A DNA stretch of 64,000 nucleotides, taken from the NCBI GenBank assembly GCA_009823395.1, contig CM020502.1, positions 15,023,444 to 15,087,443 of the forward strand, written 5' to 3'. Source of the stretch: Thamnaconus septentrionalis (lineage: Eukaryota; Chordata; Actinopteri; Tetraodontiformes; Monacanthidae). Both the position numbers and the translations under genes were made by a program. The number at the start of each line of letters is the position of its first letter. Positions within the stretch are counted from its first letter, which is position 1. The notes below the pieces were generated by a model. It was given only the letters and a program-made list of their open reading frames with translations, was not told the DNA's origin and did no database searches. Positions 1-13,700 of this stretch are shown here, piece by piece.

Positions 1-739
1 AGACTTCAAGGTTCCAAAACCACTTGAGGGGCAGCAAAGTTTGACTCATTCAATTGCTTTGTCTATTTTCATTATTTTAAATGGCATTCCTCAATAAAAC
101 TTTTATTGATGCTCTGAATATTATATACGCTGTTTAAAACAATAAGAGATCTTGAGTGGGAGAAAACGCCAGGAGAAGAAGCTGCACTCTGAATACTGTG
201 ATACTTTAGCTTATTTCAAATCAGAATCTCATCCCTGCCCATGCCAACATACACGCAGCAGAGTGAAGCCATGGCAACAGAAGCGGTGAAACGTCATAAT
301 GCAAGAACTTTTCTGAGTTTTGTGCGCTTGTATTGAGCACTCGAGAGATCGGAGCAGATTTATACTCTGATAAATAACCAATTTTGCAAAAAAAACAACA
401 CAAATTAATAAAGAAATGTAAAAATGTACTAACTTTCACGAGGGCCAAAAATAGGCGGAGATAATCAAGTAGGAAATAACTCAAGAGATAAATTCCTGCT
501 TTAATTCCACTGAGGCTGCGACACCAGCTTTCTAAATTAGGTCGACGGTGCTGAAAAAAGAGCTTTTAAACTGTCAAATCCTTGAAAAATAGCACACTCC
601 ACTGCCGCACCGTCTTGCCTTCTCATCAGTCGCCACACAGAGCCATGCAGGTGTTCAAACTACAGCAACACCAAGCTGGTCTTCATGCACACACACACAC
701 ACACACACACAGGCGTGTACAAAGCTCTCAGCCCAGTAC
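1..739. other. Left edge: intron of the znf384-type gene
   Basis: The exon ending at 740 finishes with a good donor and mid-codon, so this stretch should be intron leading to exons outside the window. I see no finger-coding exon in it. A (CA)n microsatellite at 688-711 starts only about 30 bases from the donor. Confidence 0.55.
688..711. repeat. (CA)n microsatellite
   Basis: About 12 uninterrupted CA units just downstream (minus sense) of the znf384 exon 6 donor. Confidence 0.9.
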
Positions 740-3700
740 CGTGTGTGCTGCTGGAGGTGGCTGAGCTGCCTGAAGGTTTTCTGGCAGTAGGTGCAGGTGT
801 AGGGCTTGGCACCGCTGTGGATGCGGATGTGCTGGGACAGGTAGCTGGAGTTGGCAAACGACTTGGAGCAGTGGGGGCACTTGTGGGGCTTGGCCTCAGT
901 GTGGGACTTGGCGTGGATCTGCATGTCGGACTTGCTGAAGAACGTCACCGCACACATCCGGCACCTTGGCAGAGAACAGAGGGGAGAATTAGGCAGTTGA
1001 TCGATGAAACGACGGCGAAAAACGACTCAGTGTGTGAAATTCTGCCATCTGGTGGTCAGATTTTAGGTTGCAGCGCTTATTTGCTCAGCCTTCTTGGTCC
1101 TTTGCACATCAAAAAACTGTGCCGTGAGGCTCCCATAAATAGACCTATTTCAACCATTTGTTCGCGACCCACCAGTCGAGAAATGATTTATTTATTTTAA
1201 CAATTTGTTTGTGTTAAGTGTTTTTGAGACCAGACAACAAGAACAACAAAAAAAAAACTCCTCTCTTATATGGGTTTGTTTGATTACCTGTAGGATTTCG
1301 GGCCATCTTTGTTGGTGTGTTCATCCTCATCATTGGACAAGTCATAGGGGTCAGCAGCGTGGTGCTAGTGCATAAAGTTGAAATATATTTGTAATACAGC
1401 CAAGAAAACGCACCACATCTTATGTTGTGTGGGTAATCTACAATAGTACTCTAGTTCCAATATACAGTACCAGTCCAAAGTTCTGACACACCCGTTTCTT
1501 TATCTTGATTACTTTCTACACTGTAGATACACACTGAAGACAACAAATATATGAGCAAGATATGTGGATCAATGTGGCAAAAGAAAAAAATGTTTAATAC
1601 CTTAATATGTTATGTATGTATATATTTTATATGGAGGGTGGCTATTCTAGATCATCTCAAATATAGAACTTTTTTTTAGTTATTTCACACTTTTTTTGTT
1701 GACTACATATTCCATATGAGTTCATTCATAGCTTTGATGCCTTGAGTGAAAATCTACAATGCCAACAGTCATGAAAATGAAAGAAAATCCATTAAATCAG
1801 AAGTGTGTGTCCAAACTTTTGACTGCTAGTTCAAGTCTAACAGGGTCCACATGGAAAGAAAAGAGAAGAGCTTCACCTGGCCACCAGCAGCGAGGTGTGC
1901 CAGTATTAACGCATCACTTCCTGGAGGAAGGACCCCTCCCACTCCTGCCAGTCTCCCCATTCCCTGTTTGCTCTTCCTGCCTCGCTTGGATGGCGTTGGC
2001 ATGACAACTGCAGGTGGGACAACAACAGCCTCCTTTTTGTCTGATAACAGAAAGTAACATGAAAGACAAGACAGAAAGGGGTGGAGGAAGAGTCGCAGAG
2101 TGTCGCGCCAAACATAGTTGCAACATTGTCAGAGGGTCGCACAACTCGTCTATGGTAGTCACAACACGGGGGGTTTGTTTTCCGCCTCGGTCGGACAGTG
2201 AAGTGTTATGAGTAGTATGAAAGAAACGTGCGCATGCTTGCATGATGCATTGGGAAATAGAGGAGCAGTAGGCAGTAGGTACATCTGAGGTAAGATGCAA
2301 CACAAAAAAGTAAATGACTATGGATAAAATAGTAATGAATCAAATGTAGGTGTGGCACACTTGCATGGATGGCTTGGCATCAGTAGCGCAAAAAATGAAA
2401 TAAATTGTGATGCCACTAGTGATGTTGTTAGTTAATCAAATATTGATTAGTTGTCAATTAAGAATTGAATCAATCAAATTAAATTAGTCACAATTAATTG
2501 AACTTTTTTACACGAGTAGTTAATATCATAACAGTGTAGTGGCAGGAAAGAGCAATTCAACTGTAGATACTGTGACGGTGATAATATACCTAGAACAAGT
2601 TACTGTTAAACAACTTTTTTTTAAAGAAAGTTGAAATGTGACACATTAGAAGTCAACTTAAAGTCAGATGAGAAATGTTTAGGGTTTTAACTGTTCTCTC
2701 ACATTGGTCCCTCAACATTATTTAAGGGTTATTTAATATGTTCCTTACACATTTTTCATTATGAAATTTAGGTTCTCAGGAAAAATGGCCGCTCATCAAC
2801 TAATCGTGAATCAATCGATAAGGTCAATCAACTAACGATTAATGAATGAACCGATCATTTGCATCCCTAGATGCCACCATTGCTGAGCGCAGTGCTTCCT
2901 GCACTGATGTCTTGGGGGAGAAAGAAGTGAGCCAGTGTGCCAATGAGTTACCTGCGTTTGAGGGGTGCAGTGCAGACACTATCATGGAGGTGGCTGTGTG
3001 GGGTCCAGTTACAAATGATTGCGTGGATGCAGTGGGAACCAGTGTACCTTGAGGGGTGGTGATCATTAACCCGGCTAAGAGGAAGAGAGAGACTGTGATC
3101 TGGCTGTTCTTTCAAATCAATCAACCGTCACATGAGACCATTTTTATTGCCACTGTTGGACGCTTGACTGGGTGTGACAAACAGCGTGTTGGGTCGATCC
3201 TTATTGAGGGCGGGATATTTATTCTTTTTTTTAAATTGATGTAAATGTTTATTTTTGCCAAAATCAACAGTACAAACAAACATCTTGATCGCTTCAATGT
3301 AATTATTTGTATAAAAAAAAGATGATGTAAATACCTACAACTAATATTTTGGAGAAAAAAGAGCGGGCGGGACATTTTAATTGATTATGTAGTATAATGG
3401 GCAGATTGTGAAAATGTGTGTATTAGAACCTAAAAAGGGGACAACAGAGAAGTCAACAAAGACAAAACAGCTTTGGGAAATGGAGCGGTGATGAAATACA
3501 AAGAGGAAGGAGGAGGAGGAGGAGGGGGGGGCGCACACAGTCGCACAGCCGCCCACTGACCTGCCGTCATGATGCCCGAGGAGGGGACAGGCACGACGGT
3601 GATGTTCTGAGAGGTGTGGGACTGGTGCAGGTGTCCTCCGACCACGCTGCCGCTCCCGCCCGCCTCCTGTTTGGGGACCACGCGCACCCCGGCGCCTCCG

Positions 3701-4639
3701 TCCACCGAGCCCGGGATGGCGAGCACGGCCGTCGGGTAGTGGGGGGAAGCGGTGGCGGAGCCGGACGGATGAGGAAAGGAGGGCACGTTGCCCTTCTCTA
3801 GCTGCTCCTTGGTCTTGTTCAGGAACATGGCGTTCTCAATCTACACAGGGATAAGTAGAGGGGCGGGTTGGTGGTGAGAGTGGAAAGGAAAGGGGGGGAA
3901 GACAGTAGAGGTGTAAAGAGGAAGCAATGGCCAAACAGGAAGGCGGGTGAGTCGTTGAGAAGATGCCAAAGTGAGGAGGAGGCCAGGACAGGTAGAGAGG
4001 GATGGTGAGGGCGTCGGGAAGATGATACCAACCGAAGGAAGGAAGGAAGGATGGATGGAAGGAAAGATGGTACATGTGTAGAGGAGATGATGAAGAAGAA
4101 AAACAAAGCGTCAAGGTTAAGATGGGGGTGGAATGGACGATGTTTGGAGTTTGAGAGCAGATGTGAAGGATGGCGGAGGTTCAGATGGATATGCGTGTGT
4201 GCAGAGGGGCAAAGAAACAAAAGAAAACAGAAAGACAAGGTGAGATGCACAAAAAAAGCCATAAAAAGAGGAGCAGAAGGAGGTCGAGGAGATGAGACAG
4301 AAATGGTCATGTCATCGAGTGCACCGGCGCCACCTTCAAATCAGGCAACTTGAGTGAGGTTGAGTCACAGACTGAGTGAGGATTATCTGATGGTGTTATC
4401 AACAAAGTGTTTAGGGTCAAATCATTGTTATTCTTTCTTTTCTTTTTTTTTTCTTTAAGGTTTAAGAATTTCCATTCATAGTCAAAGTGATACTCCCTCC
4501 TGGGTATCTTTTGACATAGCACATACCACTTATACCATGTGTATTTCAAGACAATTCCAACAACAAGTTTGTCTACCTGTCCTTGTACAGTGGGGACGGG
4601 AGACCAAAAGTATGATGAGTTGAAAGGGGAATCGTCCAT
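740..4639 (-). CDS. znf384: ZNF384-type C2H2 zinc finger transcription factor, 5' part (truncated by window edge)
   Basis: Six coding exons (minus strand, in order): 4577-4639, 3561-3840, 2952-3074, 1877-2040, 1288-1364 and 740-964. All have GT-AG borders and consistent phases. Exon 1 encodes MDDSPFNSSYFWSPVPTVQGQ in pieces comparable to the conserved ZNF384/ZNF362 N-terminus, and exon 2 opens IENAMFLNKTKEQL, the next conserved block. Exon 2 also holds QNITVVPVPSSGIMTAG, exon 3 MIVSALHPS, exon 4 a basic SKRGRKSKQG patch, and exon 5 an acidic NDEDEHTNKDG stretch. Exon 6 carries three C2H2 fingers (CRMC, HKCPHC, YTCTYC) and stops after QQHTR. The IRIHSGAKPY linker favours ZNF384 over ZNF362. 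In the family this is a nuclear DNA-binding regulator of matrix and osteoblast genes; that role is inferred. Later fingers and the C-terminus must lie left of position 1. The start codon follows an acceptor by five bases, so a non-coding 5' exon lies upstream. Which teleost paralogue (a or b) is unresolved. Confidence 0.85.
1463..1830 (+). mobile_element. Tc1/mariner-like MITE, copy A
   Basis: Starts TACAGTACCAGTCCAAAGTT and ends with the inverted form of the AGTCAAAAGTTTGGACACAC terminus typical of fish Tc1-like elements. About 370 bp, no transposase ORF. It lies in the znf384 intron between exons 4 and 5. Related copies occur at 43601-43902 and 48453-48814, with a decayed one near 16821-17081. 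Confidence 0.75.
2412..2872. mobile_element. Possible hAT-like non-autonomous element
   Basis: AT-rich block with repeated GATTA/TAATC motifs that ends in TTTGCATCCCTAG, a form common at fish hAT termini. The left terminus is less clear. It sits in the znf384 intron just downstream of exon 3 (minus sense). No target duplication could be fixed. Confidence 0.35.
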
Positions 4640-7600
4640 TATTTCTGTAATTAAAAAGCAACACACTTAGAAAATACCTGTTTGTTCCTCCTTACTATGC
4701 CCTTCTTACTGTTTACTGTCACGTGAAACGAGACCATGCATGGCTGCGCACAATCATCTTAAGGTTGCTTCCTTTCCCCGTATTCTCTCCTCCATGAGAC
4801 GGCACATTGACCTTTTTTTCTGGATCAGTGTGAAGTCTTAACACAGTCTTGCTGCAGGCTTTTTTGGTTTTTTTTTCTAGTCCTCTAGTCACGCGCCACT
4901 TATCGATAGCCCCGCCCCACCCCCACCCGAAACATAGCCATCAGGTAATAGTTATTGTTGCAAAAACTTGCTGGTTGGAGGGAGACGCCTCTAGATTCAA
5001 AGGGTGTTTTTCTTTATCGTTAACATTTGATTTTATTCACAGAGAAGAGGATATGAAAGGAATCAGCTGAAGATGTTTCATCTTCCAACCAATTGACATA
5101 AAAGGGACTTGTCAGAAGAGGCAATAGTAAAGCAAACACTGATAAGGAAAGTCAGCTTGTATGATTTTTTTTTTCCTCCTTTAACAGCCCATGCACGCCC
5201 TCACTGGTCCCTTAGACAGTATGTGTTGCTGTTTACAGTATACATGATTTGGAATTAGTTGCTTCATCTGCAACATTTTCATACGTCTAGTAATGAAACA
5301 TAAAATACGCAGCTGAAATCAACTGCAGCCAAGAAAAATGACAACGGAGTATTCTCCTTTTGTACATAAATATGTATGTTAAAAATAACTTCTATTCTAG
5401 TAGTTCATTGTACAGTTTGCTTAAGACAACACAAACTGTTTAAAAGACTCTTCTCCATCCTTTTAATACCAAACCTCCCATCTCGTTTACTGATCATCTC
5501 CCACTGACAGAACAGCAATTTTTTTTGTGTGGCATGAGCTGACAAAATTTAATTAGTGTTTTTTTGGACATGCACTTGCACGTTATTAGCCGCACATTTT
5601 GCAACTGATATTGACCAGTGTTAGAAATTAGAACTGCTCAGTCTCATGTATGCATGTTAATGTTTTAAATAACATGCATGAAAATATTACAAACATTCCA
5701 AGAAAATCATGCATTAATCATTATATATATGTTAGTTATGGTGAACTGACATTGAATTAAAAAAAAAAAAGCCTGTGCTTTATTATTATTATTATTATTA
5801 TTATTTTTTTAACCCTTTAAGGAAATAAAGGCATGATGGGAAATTGCATTTGAACCCCTAAAAATAGCCAAGTACATGCATATAATGCACATCTCTTCGC
5901 CTGAAAACAATGTATTCGTGAAAGTAGCCTCTCTCTCTCTCTCAACTATATATGCACTCATTTAAAATAAAGGACGGGGCGAGCCTAAGGGTTTTTTTTT
6001 GGGGGGTGGGGGGCAATTCAATGACAATGCCTTCATAATGATAATGACGAGAGGCACAAACTGGCTCCAAATATGTGGTGCCGCTAGCCGCGGTCTGCTG
6101 CCACTAGCCGTGGATTTTTTTTTTTTTTTAAAAATGTCTTGAATAAACAAAATGTATTTGAATGACTTTGCTTCGTTCAAAGCACTCGGTATGAAGCAGG
6201 TAAACCAGCAGCCTAAGCAAAGAGCTTAACGAGCTACCTCGTAGCTGTAAACATAAACATGGCTAGCGTTAGCCGCCAATGAGACAAGGGCTCGCTAGCG
6301 AACGTTAACTTGCCTCCATTAATTTTCTCCCCTTTTGTTCGCTGGCTCGCTCTAGCTACAAGCAGGCCCGTATTTTCATAGTGCTTTACAAGCTCGTCTC
6401 GGCGAGTAAAACGCAAACATCGTTGCTCCCGACGCCCTCTTTGCTCGCTCGCTTGCTCATCTCGCTGAGTGAAAATAAAAAAAAGAGAAAAAAAAAGTCA
6501 CGAATAAAAAAAAAAAACCGAAGACCGAGTGAGAGAGGGAAAAAAACCGTCGACGCCGTTGCCTCTGTGGGAGACGCAGCTTCATGCAGACTTCCGGCGG
6601 CTGGGGCGACAGTGCTTTTCAGACACACTGAAAATAGCAGATAATGAACAACCGACTAGTAAGTCTTGTATTAATTACCGGTTAAATCGATTCCCCGTCA
6701 ACCCCCCCGGAGCTTCTTCGGGTCGGGACTGTTGGGAAACTTTATCCAAATCCGCCCCTCAAACCCCACAGTTATGCCGTTTTTTTCTTCGCTTTTTCCT
6801 TTTTTTCCCCTCCCTTCGAGCTCTTCTCAACGCGGCGCAGTCAAGCGAACAGAAAACCGAACGCCCGTTTCCGCTCATTAGTTTCAAAATAAAACTAGTT
6901 TAACGTGGTTTTCTCTCTTCCGTTGGGGTTGTAAATTCGCCATTTGCCAACATTTTTTGCCCTGTCTCGCATCTCTACTTCGTTTCAGGGACAGTCAGCG
7001 TATTTTCGTTTAAGAGGCTTTACAATGTACGGGACGTTTTTTACCCTCAATCGAAACTGTACGATTGCGTACTTCCTGCTTTAAGCGTGCTGTCTTTGGG
7101 AAATTTATAGACTCGCGACAGTGTATTCAACGCCTTCCGGTTTACCGAATATACCTTACCTTCAGTCAGAGTTGTAGAAAATCTGCAAATTTTAAGGTTA
7201 ATTTACCTCTTAAATGTACCAAAATTGTGCTAACTTGTGTACCCGTAAGCCCAGCAACCCAACTCAACTCTGTTTTAACACTCAGACCCTATTTCATAAA
7301 GCCAACGTCATATAGGTAGTTGCTGGTCTTTTGTGAAAAAAAAAAAAAAAGGTTAATAGCTAGGTTACAGTGACACCATTTATTTTTTACCTTTACGTTT
7401 TTACTGTATAAAAGTAACCTAATGCAACTCATTTGCACAATTTCACTTGAAACAGGAAGAAAGATACCCATGTCTCTGAAACGCCATGAGTTACTGGGGT
7501 TCAACTTTCCTGCCTAACTGCCCATCACCCTCCAAACACCAGTCTTACATGTATATGAAGGGGAAATACCATTAGCCCAGTTACACGTCTATAAATCTGA

Positions 7601-10600
7601 AAAATTTCAGCAGCAGCGTCAATAGAACAGAACCACCAAAGATATATTTGCATTTTTTGGCACACACTGACTCTCCATGATTATGGATAAATATTGTAGA
7701 ATGTTGAGAGGTGATGTATCAGAAAATTAAAAAGACAGATGACAGTATGATAGATTTATTCTGTTGATATAGTAAATATATTGTGACACATGACAAGTGT
7801 ACAGTGGACAAGTTTTTAGAATTACATTTGGCTATAAAGATAAACATCCTGGAGTAAACAGACACAACCTAGAGAACAACAAAAATGGTCCTTTCGATTT
7901 TACTGAGTAGACACAGAGCATTCTAACTATGACCATTACGACCCTTTTAACGTGGAGCGAAACATTACAGATGCTATTAAGGCTTTAGAAAGAGTTGGTA
8001 GATGTGTTGGTGGAAATATAAAATATATACTGTAAGTACATCAATTTAGTGCTACAGTAATGTTTCTCTCAAAAGCATATTTCACTCTCTTTAGCCAACC
8101 AGTACAAATTGCAAATGAATTAGTAATACTATTAAGTTGCATCCAGCACCCTGAATAAACACCTATGCATTTGAATGATTGCTGTTTGAACGTGACAGGT
8201 TTTAATGCATGCAAAAACAGCACATTTTATCCTTAAAATCTACATAATGAGCAATTGTTATACATTTGAATATACCAAAACAAGCAGTGCAAAAAACACA
8301 GCAACAGATGCACAAACACAACATTTTTTTTAGTGATTTTCAGAAATGAAAAATCATAAACCATTTCAATTTTCTTTGACTGGAATCTGTGCAAAAATGA
8401 CACGTGACATATCTTTTTAATACTCAGCCAGATGTTATAGTGAGGTAGCAAGCAAGAGCGATAGTGAGACAGGTGATTTGGAAGATAGACCCCATAAACC
8501 CCTCCCCCCTCCCCCCCACCCCATTTAAGCTCAGTAGTTCTTGGCAAAAGCTTTAAAAACTCAAAGGTATCATACACAGAATCAATAAAATGTATTATAT
8601 GAGTAGTACTAAGTCAAAACAATGGTAGTAATGATGATAATAATGATAGTTTGATGATTCACTATTCCTGGACAGACAAGTTAAAGCTTTGAGGTTCAAT
8701 TAAAACCCCAAGTGTTTTCACAAGCTGAAAATTGTGATCACTGTATAAATAGGCTCAATTAGAGAATTAGTACCACTTTTTGTTTTAAAAAAGTATTTTA
8801 AACTTCAGCTTTATGTCTTTATACGTTACACCTGAAACCTCAACCTTAAATACGCTTTAGTAATCCATCTGAGCATCCTTGATATGTTCTCCACCCAAAT
8901 ATGTGTTTTTTTTTGCCAATTATTACTATATCAGTTTAAAATAGAACATAATTTCAAAGAGTGGCTGTTCTCACTGTTGATGTAAAACCATCTTATTTAA
9001 CAAGAAGCACAGATCAGTTCAGCGATTCAATATACTGTATAATAGAGGATTCAAGCATTCCGAGAAATGTGACTCTACGTTGGGTGAATTAAATTATTCA
9101 GTCAGACTCACTGTTGATGGTTTTAAAACTTTTTTGGGCTGAACACCATTGATGAACAGCAACAGCAACAATTTAAGGCTCCCAAGATTTAGGGGCAATA
9201 AACTGTGCTTCATGTGTCAACTAAGATTGCCGCTTTGAGGACAATCACGGTTGAATTCTTTTCTCCAATGGTTCATTGTGAGTAATGCATTTAGACTGAG
9301 ATGCCAATTCCAAGATCTTTGGTGAGTATGAATCATCTAAATACATCAATAAAAAGTGCAAATTTCATACTGCAATACTGTGACTCGCTCTTAACACAGA
9401 ACTTTTCCTCATACCAGTGTATTAAACTTTTAAAATAATTAATAAAGATCATACATGACAGATGTATTAGAACAACATGAAAACACATTGTCAAACTTTT
9501 CTAAGTAGACTTTACAAAAATATAAATAATGATTGAAATAAAAATGATTGTACAGCTATTTTTCCAAATGCATTTCAATTTCTACCTGAAAATTTGCAAT
9601 CCACAAGACAAACCTTTTGGTCAGACTATTTCAAAATCAATTTATACAGGAAAATAAGTGTTGTAACATGATTACAGAAGATAATCAAACACTTTGACTT
9701 TTGTAGAATTTTCTTTTCTGCGGAACTAAGCAATCCCTGAAAAGGGTGAAGCTTAATGTTAGGCCTAAATATGCTTTCCCCCATTTTTGAGCACCTAACA
9801 AGCAATGCCATCTTCTCACAATGAGTGGCCACAGCAAAATGACTTGTTTCAGAGAAGATGAAGTGAAAGCAATATTTGAGTCTGATATTTGTTTTTTTTG
9901 GAGACCATGAAGTTTTTGATTATACATTTTCATGATCTTACAGTTATAGTAATTACCCAAGGAAGCATAACTTCCTCAAGAAGTAAATTAATTACATGAA
10001 TTAATGGAAATTATACCAAATTTTAGGCACAATTCATTCATAAGCTCTGATAGGAGACTTTATGGAAACTTGGGGGACTGCCTAAATATCCTCCTCTATT
10101 GCCTGAAAAATTTGAATAAATTCTGTAATAGTGGCTGTTAAATCCAAAAGCGGTTAGTAGCAATAGTTGAGAAACCTGCTGAAAGAATGTTGATGGTAAA
10201 CGTCAGTTAAGATGCACTTAAGGTTTCACAGCAAGGCAGTGCAAAAGCAGTCATGGCGAAGACATTGAAGGCCAGTGGAGACGGTGGAATGACACACAGA
10301 GGAAAATACAGGGATTATCAATGTTGAACCAGTCAAGAATGTGGGACAACACAGGCAGAAGGGTGCAGGGAAGGACACTGGCCTGCTGAGACAAAAACTG
10401 AACAGAGGCTACAGTTACCAGCACTACTTCTTTAAATAAATTGGAAGTCTGGCGAAATTTAAATTACATTTATTGAAATTGAAATGTATTTTGTCTTCAA
10501 GACAAAAGCGCAGAACCAGCAGAAATGCGGATTAAACTGTGATAAATATCTGAACAACTGTAGCCAGTGCAGCACAATAATGATGAAGTCACACTTCTAC

Positions 10601-10789
10601 AACACAGCGACATCACACAGAGATGTCAACATCGCCACATGGAAGGAGCGGTTACATGGATGATGAGAGACAGCAGTAGGGATTAATAGGAGGTTGTTAA
10701 TGTGAGCAGACTCATGCAGGGAGTCCAGGCACCAGAGGAAATGCAGTGAGACTAAGTCTGCCTGGTCATCGCAAATATCCACAGTCTCC
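4640..10789. other. Intergenic: znf384 5' flank and flot1 3' flank
   Basis: No coding exon recognised. 6180-6910 is relatively CpG-rich with GC-rich short motifs and is the likeliest znf384 promoter/first exon zone. 7740-10700 is AT-rich single-copy-looking sequence, compatible with a long flot1 3' UTR. Poly-A signal candidates in minus sense (TTTATT on plus) are at 10469-10474 and 7755-7760. An (ATT)n run lies near 5781-5806. Short ORFs here show no family resemblance. Confidence 0.5.
6180..6910 (-). promoter_or_regulatory. Candidate znf384 promoter / non-coding first exon region
   Basis: This is the only CpG-enriched stretch upstream of the znf384 start codon. The coding exon 1 is preceded by an acceptor, which requires an upstream untranslated exon. 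The exact start site cannot be read from sequence alone. Confidence 0.35.
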
Positions 10790-13700
10790 TCACTCTGACA
10801 CAGTCATCTGCAAAATAGAAAAGTGTGGTGGGGAAGGTCTTTAATTTTACCTCCCTTTGTCCCGGGGTGAAGACATTGACAGTTGTCAAAGCAGAAATCA
10901 GAAAAGCAGAACGAGCACACGTGAACATGATGAATATTTCACCTGGGAGATGGAGACGCCGGTCAGCTTCTCCACCACATCGGGGACGCGGGTCATGATG
11001 TCCAGCACCTCTCCTGACAGCTTGGAGGCACCCACCTCCCCAGCTCCACTGGACACCATGGTCACCTTGCGGGCTGCGCACAGAGGCTTACTGATCTCCT
11101 CTGCCATCTAGTGGACAACAGATGTACACAAAAAAATGTGGAAAGCGTCAATCACTTGCTGTAAACCAGCTACCATTCACACCACACTATTGCGGCTTCA
11201 TACGCAAATCTAGACCACATGTGATAACTGTACAAAATGCATCTCACCATTTGGGTGTGATATCAACATTACTTTTTGTTATCAGTGGACAGAAGATTTT
11301 TTTCTGATGCCAATTCCAATTTCAAAAGATGCAAAAAGGTCACTGCTGACCTTAGGAAAAAAAAGTTGGTATAGAAAGAGAAAGTGTGAAATGCCAATTG
11401 GCATTTCTGTAAAGAAAAAATGCTTTCAATAGATTCAATATTTTGTGAACAGAAATAGGAGAATGCATTTTGAACCCACGAGAAACGTAATCATATAGTA
11501 CTATGCAAAAAACAAAAAAAAAACACGTGTCATTTTGGATGCAGCTCTGACCAAAGGAAGTTTCTCCAGCAGCATGTCCACCATGGCTCCATCCTTGTAC
11601 TGCTGGAAGGCCTCTGCCTTCTTTATCATCTGCTCTGCCTCAGCACGACCCTTGGCCTCCACTGCAAAGGCCTCAGCTTGTCCTTTCATCTGAACAAGAG
11701 TTTACGCAATCAATTAGTGGGGAAAAAAACAACTGCTGGACGAGGCCAGTTCTCATCTGAGACACTTACAATGTAACCACTAAAATCTCTAATGTTTTAC
11801 ATGTTCAAAAGTGAACCCAGCTGAGCGTAGGTACTGCTGATGACTCACCCTGATGGCTTCAGCTTCAGCTTCTGCCTCCATTATCAACTTCAGACTAGAG
11901 CCGAACAGAGCAGACAGGTGTTAGTTTAATGAACACTTCTGTATGATTTAACTATTGAAATATTTGATAGAGCTCATCTTAACTCTAGAAAGGTCGGCTT
12001 AGTAAAAAGTGTTAGAGACTTTTTCATGACGCATGGGCAAAATAAAAGTGAAACCGAGATGATACTGGGGTGATAAATGGGGTTCTTGAGACCCACCGCT
12101 GAGCATCGGCCAGTTTCTCCAGGCGGTACCGCTCGGCCTCCGCAGGCTTCTTCACCTTGGCTTCCAGCTCTTTCTCCCGACGAGTGATCTCCTGCTCCTG
12201 GAGCATGATTTGCTGCGTGCGCTCAACCACCAGGATCTGCATCTTCTCCTCCTCAATTCGCTGCTTTGTCTTTGCAACCTGCCAGCGACACACATGGCCG
12301 CTCAGGCGTTGCTCCCGATTCAACATCAAATCACATCGATCGGTAACTGTGCGCCTTCACGCTGTGGTTGGAATCCTCATTCAGTTTAATTAAAAAAAAA
12401 AAAATCAACCACCAATCTTTAGGGAGCGTGATTGGACAATGTTAAAAATACAACTAAACACAGACACCCAGGCTTTAAACCTATTCAGACAGAAAGGATA
12501 CATGAAACATAAGAAACCTAGAATTCACCCATTTTTGATTTTTATTTGCTGACGAGACACCAAGTGGCTGGACAGTAACATGAAATAGTGATTTTTTTTT
12601 TTTTCAGAGTGTGTACCTGTAGCTGGTAGGCCATCTCTGACTCCGCCTTCTTCGTGTTCACCTCAATGTCATAGGCTGCTTTTTTCAGCTCGTAGTCCCT
12701 CTGGGCCTTTGCCATGTCGATCTCATTCTTGTACTGAGCTGACACTTTCACCTGCATCGCGTGCGCCTCCTAAGAAACGAGACAGAAAGAGGAAAAAAAT
12801 AATAATATAAAAGAATTAGCAGGCACAAGTAACTTGACAGTAAGATTAAATAAGAGTTATAATTCCAGGTCGTTCAAATACTTCTAAAATATGCACTGCT
12901 CTGAGTTGATGACATGCAATAACATTGGTCTACTAATTTTGACCAAAGGCCACAATGGTGGCGTGGTTTCCCACAAAGGGTTGACTGGAGCTGTAAGCCC
13001 GTAACATTGCAGACTCATAGCACTACTATATTTGCAATGATGCAAAAATATATGTAAACTCACAGCTCTAGTTTGTTATGACACAAATCCTTTTAATTTA
13101 TAAGGTTAAAACACATTACTATGTTGATCAATTTTCAATCTCTTCAAGTGAAGTCAGTCACAAGACAAATATCAAATGCAAGTTATTACATTACTTTGTT
13201 CAAAATGTTTTTTAAAATGTTCTACCTTCTGCATGAAACCGTTTCGATTTTGAGATTTTGAATTTGTGGGCTTTATCAGATGACACATTTTAAAAATAAA
13301 CTCTGCTGCAGTGGAAACACTGGAATCTAGTGGTCATCATTATGTGGGTCACAATTAAACAACAAGGTTTGTGGGAGATAGAGTTGTGGGCAACATAAAA
13401 TACATCCATATGTGTCCCATTTATTTATTAATATATTTTACCGAGTAGGGTTGTTTCAAAATAGATTTGGAAGCAAAAATTTTCAAAATACTTAATTGCT
13501 CTATATCATAAAGTTCTGGGTGAAATGCACATGCAAAGGTTGTTTTGTACATTAGTGTGCTGAGATTTGTGCTTTTGATTTACTATCAAAGGAGGAAAAT
13601 ATGACAAAACACAAAAACGGCAAACGCTTCAAATACTGCTGCTGGTATAATTGGCCCAGAATTCCAAAATGAGGCCAAGTGTAATAACAAAACAAACCCC

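Noticed and set aside
685..1200. 171-codon plus-strand ORF
   Set aside because: Antisense shadow of the znf384 zinc finger exon at 740-964.
5645..5685. Small hairpin (CATGCATGTTAATG and its inverse), considered as a microRNA
   Set aside because: The stem is too short for a microRNA precursor and shows no known mature sequence.
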